Assembly: GCA_033720955.1 (NCBI GenBank)
Contig: JAWWBN010000020.1
Span: 1-29,240 of the forward strand
DNA: 29,240 nucleotides
Direction of reading: 5' to 3'
Source of the DNA: JAWWBN01 sp033720955
GTDB taxonomy: Bacteria > Acidobacteriota > Thermoanaerobaculia > Multivoradales > JAHEKO01
Numbering within the stretch: the first letter of the stretch is position 1; each line of letters starts with the position of its first letter. Positions 23,113 to 29,240 of the stretch are shown piece after piece. The notes under the pieces are model-generated. The model did not search any database. It worked only from the letters and a program-made list of their open reading frames with translations, and was not told the origin of the DNA. Position numbers and translations under genes: made by a program.

Positions 23113-24672
23113 GGTGCGCAGGAACTGCCAGCGGAGGTTGCCGTCCAGGTGGCGGAAGACCTCGGGCTGGATGCGGTCGGCGTACTCGCGGAGGATCGAG
23201 GCGACGTGCTGGCCGCGGGCCGCGCGCTCCAGCGGCTCGGCGGCTTCGGCGCCCGCCTTGGAGATGTAGGTCTGCCAGATCGCCTGCCGGACCGGCATGG
23301 CGTCCAGCGACACGTTGGGCAGCCGCGAGGCGCCCCGCTTGAGCACCGAGATCTTCTCCTGCAGGCTGCGCGGCTCCTCCATGGGCTGGCGCTGCCAGCC
23401 GGTGTAGGGCTTGGGGATCAGGATGTTGGTGCCCAGGTGGATGTGGCCGATGACCCCGGTGGGCGCCAGCTCCTCGAGCATGATCGCGCGGCAGGCGGCG
23501 CCCAGCTCCAGGATGGCGTCCACGTCCTCCATCGTCTCGCCGGGCAGGCCGATGATGAAGTAGAGCTTGAGCTGGGTGAAGCCGTGGCGAAAGATCTTGC
23601 GCACCTTGTCCAGGAGGAGGGCGTTGGGGAGCGGCTTGTTGAGCTTCACGCGCAGGCTGTCGCTACCCGTCTCCGGGGCCAGGGTGATGGAGCGCGCGCC
23701 GGAGGCCCGAAGCGCCGCCAGCACGCCGTCGGTGACCGCCGGGATGCGAACCGAGGAGACCGACGAGCGGAAGCCCTGGTCGAGCGCCACGGTGAGGATC
23801 CTCTCGATCTCCGGATGGTCGCCCACCGCGGTGGCGAGAAAGCCCACCTGGTCGGTATGGGGCCGGGCGCGCTCCAGCGCCTCGAGGATGTACTCGGTGG
23901 GATGCCAGCGGAAGGCCCCCATGCCGAAGGTGGCCCAGCAGTAGCGGCACTTCTCGGGGCAGCCCCGCGACATCTCGATCAGGAACTTGTCGGCGAACTC
24001 GGTGTGCGGGGTGACGATGGCGGTGGTGGGCAGCGCGCCCGGCTCGCGCATCTGCCGCTCCGTCAGCTCGAGCTTCTTGAGCCGCTGGAAGCTCCCCTCC
24101 TCCTCGGGCCGGTGGATCGCCGGCACGTAGAAGCCGTCGGCGGCCGCCAGCCGCTCGAGCACCGCCTGCTTGTGCGGCTCGCGCGCCAGGGCGTCGAGCA
24201 GCTCCGGCAGCAGGTTCTCGGCCGCGCCCAGCGGGAAGACGTCCGCGAACTCGGCCAGAGTCAGCGGGTTGATCATGGCGCACGAGCCGCCCACCAGGAT
24301 CAGCGGGTCGTCGGGCCCTCGCCGCTCCCGGCGCAGCGGGATCCGCGCGCGGTCGAGCATCCTCAGGAAGTTGACGTAGTCCTCTTCGAAGGAGATCGAG
24401 AAGGCGATGGTGCCGAAGGCGTCGAGCGGCGAGTCTTCCTCCACCGACAGGGGCATCCCGGAGCCGTCGGCGAAGAAGCGCTCGCAGCTCCAGCCCGGCG
24501 CCCGGTTCACCAGCTCCCAGACCCGCTGCAGGGCGAGGCTCGACATGCCCACGTGGTAGCTGTTGGCGTAGGCCAGGGCCAGCTTGAAGTCGCCGTGGGC
24601 CGAGTAGGGAGCTACGTACCGCTCGTCGGAGCGGACCCGCCGCCAGTCGTGCCGTGTTCCTCGCTTTCTCAT
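23107..24672 (-). CDS. radical SAM protein, TIGR03960-like
   Basis: A 521-residue radical SAM protein. The N-terminal ~200 residues look like a degenerate cobalamin-binding-like domain (ALAYANSYHVGMSSLALQ, then PLILVGGSCAMINPLTLAEF), as in the large B12-binding/radical SAM group. The 4Fe-4S site is RGCPEKCRYCWA (Cys238, 242, 245). Later radical SAM strands include ITLAPETGSDSLR and KLYFIIGLPGETMEDV. It resembles the TIGR03960 group of unknown function. It is the last gene of a minus-strand set after LOG, across a 100-base gap that contains TACGAT on the minus strand (24696-24701), a possible -10, and GAGAGG before the ATG. Confidence 0.85.
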   Translation of the reverse strand: MRKRGTRHDWRRVRSDERYVAPYSAHGDFKLALAYANSYHVGMSSLALQRVWELVNRAPGWSCERFFADGSGMPLSVEEDSPLDAFGTIAFSISFEEDYVNFLRMLDRARIPLRRERRGPDDPLILVGGSCAMINPLTLAEFADVFPLGAAENLLPELLDALAREPHKQAVLERLAAADGFYVPAIHRPEEEGSFQRLKKLELTERQMREPGALPTTAIVTPHTEFADKFLIEMSRGCPEKCRYCWATFGMGAFRWHPTEYILEALERARPHTDQVGFLATAVGDHPEIERILTVALDQGFRSSVSSVRIPAVTDGVLAALRASGARSITLAPETGSDSLRVKLNKPLPNALLLDKVRKIFRHGFTQLKLYFIIGLPGETMEDVDAILELGAACRAIMLEELAPTGVIGHIHLGTNILIPKPYTGWQRQPMEEPRSLQEKISVLKRGASRLPNVSLDAMPVRQAIWQTYISKAGAEAAEPLERAARGQHVASILREYADRIQPEVFRHLDGNLRWQFLRTA

Positions 24673-24772
24673 CCCGGCCCTCTCGCCAACCCGTCATCGT
24701 ACCGCGTTTGGGGCGCCGTGTCCGGGCGATCGCGACGGAGGCCCGGAAGCGGCGCTCGGGTCGGCGCGACGG

Positions 24773-25351
24773 CTACCGCTCGCTGGGCCGCACCCACCGC
24801 CCCCCGGGCGGCGGACGGTACACCGCGAAGCGGTCGAGGAGCGCGGCGGGCCGGGCCTCGACGATCACCATGTCGCGGTGCTCGGGTCGGGCGAAGCCGC
24901 GCTCCACGAGCTGGTCGAGAAGGGCGAGGAGCCGGTCCCAGTAGCCCCCCAGATTGAGAAGCCCACAGGGATTCGGGTGCACCCCGAGCTGCGCCCAGGT
25001 GAGGCTCTCGAAGAACTCGTCGAGGGTCCCCATGCCGCCCGGCAGGGCGATGAACCCGTCGGAGAGGTCGGCCATCATCGCCTTGCGCTCGTGCATCGAG
25101 CCGACCACCCGGAGCTCGGTGAGCCCGTCGTGGGCGACCTCCCTGCGGGCCAGCGCACCCGGGATGACTCCGATCACCTCGCCGCCGCCGTCCAGCGCTC
25201 CGGCCGCGACGGCGCCCATGACACCCAGCCTGGAACCGCCGTAGACCAGGCCGATGCCGCGACGGGCCATCTCGGCGCCCAGCTCGCGGGCTCCCTCGAT
25301 GAGGGCGGGGTCGTTGCCGTCGTGGGAGCCGCAGAAGACCGTGTAGCGCAT
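24773..25351 (-). CDS. LOG-family (TIGR00730) nucleotide phosphoribohydrolase-like protein
   Basis: A 192-residue Rossmann-like protein of the LOG family, members of which release free base from cytokinin riboside or other nucleoside 5'-monophosphates. The signature PGGMGTLDE (104-112) is intact, with MHERK (86-90) before it and the N-terminal VFCGSHDG and LVYGGSRLGVMG nucleotide-binding loops. ATG 25351 lies seven bases after the DDAH-like stop and has no ribosome site of its own, so translation is probably coupled. In bacteria that do not live with plants, the physiological substrate (often AMP) is uncertain. Confidence 0.92.
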   Translation of the reverse strand: MRYTVFCGSHDGNDPALIEGARELGAEMARRGIGLVYGGSRLGVMGAVAAGALDGGGEVIGVIPGALARREVAHDGLTELRVVGSMHERKAMMADLSDGFIALPGGMGTLDEFFESLTWAQLGVHPNPCGLLNLGGYWDRLLALLDQLVERGFARPEHRDMVIVEARPAALLDRFAVYRPPPGGRWVRPSER

Positions 25352-25358
25352 GGAGGCT

Positions 25359-26138
25359 CTAGCCGGCGAGAAGGAGGCTGCAGCAGGTGACGCCGCCCTC
25401 GGCCTTGGCGATCTCCGAGACGTCGAGCACGCTCACCGCCACGCCGGCCGCTTCGAGACGCGCCCGGGTGGCGGGAAAGGCCCGCGGGTAGAGGACCGTA
25501 TCGCCCACGAGCAGGGCGTTGGCGGCGAAGGGCTCGTCCGGGTCCACCTCGATGATCTCGAGACCGGCGAAGCGGCCGGGGTCCACCCACTCCGGGTTCG
25601 CCAGGAGCTGGCGCCGTCCGACCCGCGTGACAGCCGACTTGAGGTGGAGACAGCCGGATACCGGCACCGCGCCCACCCGGTAGCCCAGCGGCTCGAGATG
25701 ACGGGCGAGCTGCTCGACCCCGTCCGGCGAGGTGCGCCGGGAGCGCCCCACCCAGACCCGCCGGTCCACCCGCAGCACGTCGCCGCCGTCCAGCGTGGCC
25801 GGCGCCTCGATCCGCGCCAGCGGCCGGTGGCGTGCCAGCTCCGGGGCGATCGCCTCGACCTCGGGTCGCCGCGACGGCGCGCCGGGACGGCAGAGGACGG
25901 CCAGCTCGTCCGTGACCACCGCAGTGTCCTCGACGAAGAGGCCGTCGGGCTGCGCCTCGAGCGCCGGCAGGGCGCGCACCTCGCAACCGAGCCTCTCCAG
26001 CCGCCGCCGGTACTCGCGGTGCTGGGAGCGAGCCCGCTCGACGTCGATGGGCCGGCGCTCCAGATGGGTCAGCTCACAGGCGGAGATCGCGCCGGCCAGG
26101 TCGCGGGTCAGTGCCAGCGGGCGTCGGGCTCTCGTCAC
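25359..26138 (-). CDS. dimethylargininase (DDAH)-like amidinohydrolase
   Basis: A 259-residue guanidino-modifying enzyme of the DDAH/arginine deiminase superfamily, which hydrolyses methylarginine to citrulline and methylamine. Seen are FVEDTAVV (Glu70, Asp71), LDGGDVL (117-122), the catalytic His165 in GCLHLKSAVT, and the C-terminal nucleophile in GGVTCCSLLL (Cys252/253). The length matches DDAH. GTG 26138 overlaps the stop of the upstream small membrane gene (GTGA). Its immediate neighbour is a LOG-family gene, but no shared pathway is obvious. An arginine deiminase-like or ornithine-forming variant cannot be excluded. Confidence 0.9.
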   Translation of the reverse strand: MTRARRPLALTRDLAGAISACELTHLERRPIDVERARSQHREYRRRLERLGCEVRALPALEAQPDGLFVEDTAVVTDELAVLCRPGAPSRRPEVEAIAPELARHRPLARIEAPATLDGGDVLRVDRRVWVGRSRRTSPDGVEQLARHLEPLGYRVGAVPVSGCLHLKSAVTRVGRRQLLANPEWVDPGRFAGLEIIEVDPDEPFAANALLVGDTVLYPRAFPATRARLEAAGVAVSVLDVSEIAKAEGGVTCCSLLLAG

Positions 26139-26413
26139 CCGTCCTCGGCGTCGCGGCGCGCCGGCTGGGTCGGCGTCACGTCTTTCATGGGCGGCTTCTC
26201 CTCCTCCTCGCCTCTTCCCTTCTTCGCCTTCCAGCTCCCCAGCAGCATGGTGGCCAGACCGAGCAGCACCTCGTCCACGAAGGGCAGAAGGTCGGGCACC
26301 AGCAGGTCGAGGAGGAAGAGGGCGGCGGTCAGAAGAAAGAGCTGAGGGAAGCGAAGCCGGGCGGCGAGCCCACCCAGAAGAGTCGCGCCGAGCTTGCCGG
26401 TTCCGTTCGCCAT
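26135..26413 (-). CDS. small membrane protein, DUF6116-like
   Basis: A 92-residue protein with the pattern LRFPQLFLLTAALFLLDLLVPDLLPFVDEVLLGLATMLLGSW, which I recall from DUF6116 proteins: two hydrophobic segments joined by a PD..PFVDE loop. The C-terminal ~30 residues are charged and lysine/glutamate rich. Its function is unknown. It is the first gene of a minus-strand operon (then DDAH-like and LOG), and its stop overlaps the DDAH GTG. No ribosome site is visible; see the -10 entry just upstream. Confidence 0.78.
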   Translation of the reverse strand: MANGTGKLGATLLGGLAARLRFPQLFLLTAALFLLDLLVPDLLPFVDEVLLGLATMLLGSWKAKKGRGEEEEKPPMKDVTPTQPARRDAEDG

Positions 26414-26422
26414 CGCCGCAAG

Positions 26423-26428
26423 ATCATA
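26423..26428 (-). promoter_or_regulatory. possible -10 box of the DUF6116/DDAH/LOG operon
   Basis: On the minus strand the bases read TATGAT, five of six matching TATAAT, ending ten bases before the ATG at 26413. Initiation would leave only two or three leader bases, consistent with no ribosome site. No clear -35 is seen. Confidence 0.4.
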
Positions 26429-26483
26429 CGACGCGGGCCGGGCGGGAGCGAGGCGGACTCGGCCCGGCGGCGCTGCGCGGTCG

Positions 26484-26489
26484 TAAGAT
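26484..26489 (+). promoter_or_regulatory. possible -10 box of the S9 peptidase gene
   Basis: TAAGAT lies in the 128-base divergent gap. It would give a leader of about 45 bases that contains the AAAGGAGAG ribosome site before the ATG at 26542. It is a weak call because no -35 is evident. Confidence 0.3.
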
Positions 26490-26541
26490 AGCGGCTCCGG
26501 GCGGCCGCGGTTTCACGCGACGGCCGCCGAAAGGAGAGACG

Positions 26542-28491
26542 ATGAGACCGACCCCCCTCCGCCTCCCCCTCGCCGTCGCCCTGGCGCTGGCCGCGGGCGC
26601 CGCCGTCGCCGAGCTCCCGGAGCTCATCCCCATCGAGGTCCTGTTCGACAACCCCACCCAGACCCAGGCGCGGATCTCCCCCGACGGCAGCCGGATCTCC
26701 TATCTGGCGCCCTCCGAGGAGGGGGTGTTGAACGTCTGGGTGCGACCCATCGAAGGGGGCGAGGCGACGCAGGTCACCCAGGACGACAACCGGGGCATCT
26801 CGAACCACTTCTGGGCGGAGGACGGCCAGCGGGTCATGTACCTGCAGGACATCGCCGGCAACGAGCAGTGGCACCTCTACGCCTCCGACCTCGAGACCCA
26901 GGTGACACGCGATCTGACGCCCTTCCTCGGCATCCGGGCGCAGAACGTGATCAAAGACCCGGGCCACGCGGACGAGATCCTGGTGGGCTTGAACCTGCGG
27001 GACCGCCGGGTCTTCGACATGTACCGGGTCGATCTGGACACCGGCGCCGTGGTTCTCGACACCCAGAACCCGGGCGACGTGCAGGGCTGGCTCACCGAGG
27101 ACGGCAGCTTCGAGATTCGCGCCGCGGTCGCCCCCAGCCAGGAGGACGGCAGCGTCACCCTGCGGGTGCGCGACGACGCCGGCTCCCCTTGGCGCGACCT
27201 GATCCGCTGGGACTTCGAGGAGAGCGGCAGCCCCGTGGCCTTCGCCGGCGACGGCAAGTCGATCTACGTCGAGAGCTCCCTGGGCTCCGACACCACCCGC
27301 CTGCAACGGATCGACCTGGCCACCGGCGAGGTGCTGGAGGAGATCGCCTCGAGCCCGAAGGCCGACGTCGGCTCGGTCGAGATCAAGGACGACGGCAACG
27401 TCATCCAGGCGGTCGAGTTCCAGTACCTCAAGCCGGAGTGGACCGTGGTCGACCCGGCTGTCGCCGCCGACTTCGAGCGCCTGGCGGCGGCCCACGACGG
27501 AGCCTTCGAGGTGGTCAGCCGGACCCGCGACGACAGGATCTGGATGGTGGCCTTCGAGAGCGACACGGGGCCCGTCGCCTACTACCTCTACCGACGGCCG
27601 GAGGGCGAGCTCGAGTTCCTCTTCACCAACCGCCCGGAGCTCGAGAAGTACACCCTGGCGCCGATGAAGCCGGTGGTGATCCAGGCCCGCGACGGCCTGG
27701 AGCTGGTCTCCTACCTGACCCTGCCGCCCGGGCTGGAGCCGGAGAAGCTGCCGATGGTGCTCAACGTCCACGGCGGGCCGTGGGGGCGAGACGTGTGGGG
27801 CTACGACGGCACGGCGCAGTGGCTGGCCAACCGCGGCTACGCCGTGCTGCAGGTCAACTTCCGAGGCTCCGCCGGCTTTGGCAAGGCCTTTCTGAACGCG
27901 GGCAACAAGGAGTGGGGCCAGGGCGCCATGCAGCACGACCTGACCGACGCGGTGAGGTGGGCCATCGACGAGGGCATCGCCGACCCCGAGGAGATCGCCA
28001 TCATGGGCGGCTCCTACGGCGGCTACGCCACCCTGGCCGGTCTCACCTTCACCCCCGAGCTCTACGCCTGCGGCGTGGACATCGTGGGGATGTCCAACAT
28101 GGCCACCACCTTCGCCACCATCCCCCCCTGGTGGTCCACCTTCAAGCAGATCCTGGTCAAGCGGGTGGGTGATGCCGAAAACGACGAGGAGTGGAACCGG
28201 CGCATCTCGCCGCTCTTCCACGCGGACAAGATCCGGGCGCCGCTGATCATCGCCCAGGGGGCCAACGACCCGCGGGTGAACATCAACGAGTCGAACCAGA
28301 TCGTCGAGGCCATGCGCGCCAACGACCAGCCCGTAACCTACGTGGTCTATCCCGACGAGGGGCACGGCTTCCGCCGGCCGGAGAACCAGCTCGACTTCCG
28401 CTACCGGGCCGACGGCTTCCTGGCCGACTGCCTCGGAGGCCGCAGCGAGCCGTTCCAGGAGGTGGAGGGGACCACGGCCCAGTTGCGCTAG
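26542..28491 (+). CDS. exported S9-family prolyl oligopeptidase-like peptidase
   Basis: A 649-residue serine peptidase of the S9 family (acylaminoacyl/dipeptidyl peptidase type). A signal peptide (MRPTPLRLPLAVALALAAGAAVAE) indicates export, probably to the periplasm. The N-terminal part (~30-390) has beta-propeller repeats such as ARISPDGSRISYLAP. The C-terminal alpha/beta hydrolase has the catalytic triad Ser491 in GGSYGGYA, Asp576 in GANDPRVN and His608 in DEGHGFRR; LNVHGGPWGRD forms the oxyanion region. ATG 26542 has AAAGGAGAG five bases upstream. The gene is followed closely by a small coiled-coil gene. The peptide preference is unknown. Confidence 0.93.
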   Translation: MRPTPLRLPLAVALALAAGAAVAELPELIPIEVLFDNPTQTQARISPDGSRISYLAPSEEGVLNVWVRPIEGGEATQVTQDDNRGISNHFWAEDGQRVMYLQDIAGNEQWHLYASDLETQVTRDLTPFLGIRAQNVIKDPGHADEILVGLNLRDRRVFDMYRVDLDTGAVVLDTQNPGDVQGWLTEDGSFEIRAAVAPSQEDGSVTLRVRDDAGSPWRDLIRWDFEESGSPVAFAGDGKSIYVESSLGSDTTRLQRIDLATGEVLEEIASSPKADVGSVEIKDDGNVIQAVEFQYLKPEWTVVDPAVAADFERLAAAHDGAFEVVSRTRDDRIWMVAFESDTGPVAYYLYRRPEGELEFLFTNRPELEKYTLAPMKPVVIQARDGLELVSYLTLPPGLEPEKLPMVLNVHGGPWGRDVWGYDGTAQWLANRGYAVLQVNFRGSAGFGKAFLNAGNKEWGQGAMQHDLTDAVRWAIDEGIADPEEIAIMGGSYGGYATLAGLTFTPELYACGVDIVGMSNMATTFATIPPWWSTFKQILVKRVGDAENDEEWNRRISPLFHADKIRAPLIIAQGANDPRVNINESNQIVEAMRANDQPVTYVVYPDEGHGFRRPENQLDFRYRADGFLADCLGGRSEPFQEVEGTTAQLR

Positions 28492-28501
28492 GGAGTTCGA
28501 T

Positions 28502-28693
28502 ATGACGGAGGTTCCCCGGGACAGCTACGATCGCATCGCGGCCGAGATCGAGAGCGCCGACAGCCCGGTGGGCATCGACGCCAAGAAGACCCACGTCCTC
28601 ATCCTGCACAAGCTGGAGCAGATCGAGCGACGTCTGGAGCGGTTGGAGAGGCAGACCGGCGGCGGCGGCCCAGGGCCGTCGCCCGGAGAATGA
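28502..28693 (+). CDS. small coiled-coil protein of unknown function
   Basis: A 63-residue, probably soluble protein. The core SPVGIDAKKTHVLILHKLEQIERRLERLE is amphipathic and ends in a predicted coiled coil (leucine/isoleucine spacing with Glu and Arg), followed by a Gly/Pro-rich tail. It lies ten bases after the S9 peptidase stop with a GGGAG ribosome site, so it is likely part of that transcript. I do not recognise a family with certainty. The regular helix pattern and good spacing favour a real gene. Confidence 0.65.
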   Translation: MTEVPRDSYDRIAAEIESADSPVGIDAKKTHVLILHKLEQIERRLERLERQTGGGGPGPSPGE

Positions 28694-28778
28694 CGCGGGC
28701 GTGGCGACCGGCGCGGGTCGCGACGAGAACAGGACCCGACAGGCCGGGCCCGTCGGGCTCGAGAGGAGTGGATCGCAG

Positions 28779-29240
28779 ATGAGAACGAAGATTCGAGGAG
28801 TGCTCTTCCTGCTGGCGGCGGCCCTCGTGGCGCCGGCGGCGCACGCCGCCGATGCCGGCGTCGCGACCTCCGCCGGCCAGCTTCCGGACGGCTTCGCCGA
28901 CACGCTCTCGGAGCTGGCGCGGCGTGGTGCGGCGGTGCAGGCGATGTCGGTCTCCAACAACGGCGACTGGGTGGTGGTGAGCGACCGGGGCGTCGCGGCG
29001 AGCCCGGGCCTCCCGGCGCCGCTGCGCGCAGCGATCGACGACGCGGTCCGCCGCGGCCAGCCGGTGGAGGCGGTGGCGCAGCAGGGGGGACGGTGGACCG
29101 TGGTCGCCGGCGGCCAGGTCAGCGGTGATCTGCCGCCCGACGTGCGTCAGCAACTGCTCTCGTCCGTCAGCGCGCGGCGGCCGGTGGCCGCCGTCGCCCT
29201 CGCCCCCGGCTCCCCCGACGGGTGGGCGGTGGCCGCCGGC
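28779..29240 (+). CDS. secreted repeat protein, 3' end cut by window
   Basis: The open frame runs off the window after 154 codons. A clear signal peptide (MRTKIRGVLFLLAAALVAPAAHA, cleavage likely after AHA) starts it. The mature part has tandem units of about 40 residues: VQAMSVSNNGDWVVVSDRG with PLRAAIDDAVRRGQP, then VEAVAQQGGRWTVVAGGQV with DVRQQLLSSVSARRP, then VAAVALAPGSPDGWAVAAG. Each unit is a short beta segment with a conserved W(V/T/A)V core plus a helix. Similar Gly-Gly-Trp-Val repeat proteins of unknown function occur in several phyla. ATG 28779 is preceded by GAGAGGAG. Confidence 0.75.
   Translation, partial: MRTKIRGVLFLLAAALVAPAAHAADAGVATSAGQLPDGFADTLSELARRGAAVQAMSVSNNGDWVVVSDRGVAASPGLPAPLRAAIDDAVRRGQPVEAVAQQGGRWTVVAGGQVSGDLPPDVRQQLLSSVSARRPVAAVALAPGSPDGWAVAAG

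Noticed and set aside
26329..28365. 678-codon minus-strand frame opposite the S9 peptidase gene
   Set aside because: The sense gene has a signal peptide and intact catalytic triad; the antisense frame is a codon-bias shadow.
1..29240. CRISPR array, tRNA or transposon in the window
   Set aside because: I found no regularly spaced repeats, no tRNA-like T-loop sequence and no transposase or integrase frame, though a tRNA scan was not possible by eye with full sensitivity.

Overview
This is a very GC-rich stretch (roughly 70% G+C by eye) of a bacterial chromosome. Genes are packed tightly, many with ATGA, GTGA or TTGA stop/start overlaps, and GTG, TTG and probably CTG starts are used. The mix of gyrA, a secreted Asp-box (BNR) propeller protein, an S9 peptidase, a type III polyketide synthase operon, a DUF6116-like membrane protein and M20 and CPBP peptidases suits a deep-branching Gram-negative soil or sediment lineage. 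Acidobacteriota (Thermoanaerobaculia-like) is my best guess; Myxococcota or Gemmatimonadota are alternatives. There is no rRNA, and I saw no tRNA, CRISPR array, insertion sequence or prophage gene.

Layout. 1-6768 (+): the end of gyrA, a CPBP membrane protease, then a run of an M20 dipeptidase, a CYTH-domain protein, a sugar-phosphate nucleotidyltransferase and a HAD phosphatase. 6769-7250: a 482-base gap without a convincing gene, holding an imperfect direct repeat. 7251-9743 (+): a large exported beta-propeller protein. 9827-18347 (-): a nine-gene run, in transcription order a CofC-like glycosyl/nucleotidyltransferase, an ArsM-type methyltransferase, pstS, pstC, pstA, pstB, a radical SAM enzyme, a variant metallophosphatase and an FAD/NAD(P) oxidoreductase. 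18460-19617 (-): a PLP aminotransferase. 19712-22667 (+): a three-gene type III polyketide operon. 22758-23072 (+): a small membrane protein. 23107-26413 (-): DUF6116-like protein, DDAH-like hydrolase, LOG-family protein and a radical SAM protein. 26542-29240 (+): an S9 peptidase, a small coiled-coil protein and a secreted repeat protein cut by the window end.

The most interesting part is the minus-strand run at 9827-18347. It joins a complete phosphate-type ABC importer, without PhoU, to an As(III) S-adenosylmethionine methyltransferase homologue, a Cys-rich radical SAM enzyme, a CofC-like transferase, a metallophosphatase that has lost its usual first metal-binding motif, and a flavoprotein. 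Eight of the nine genes, arsM to the flavoprotein, are separated by at most 35 bases or overlap. I infer an oxyanion (arsenate or phosphate) uptake and modification pathway, possibly making an organoarsenical; this is not proven by sequence. The second specialised-metabolism locus (methyltransferase, geranylgeranyl-reductase-like flavoprotein, type III PKS) has all its catalytic residues and probably makes a modified alkyl-pyrone, alkyl-resorcinol or quinone-type lipid.
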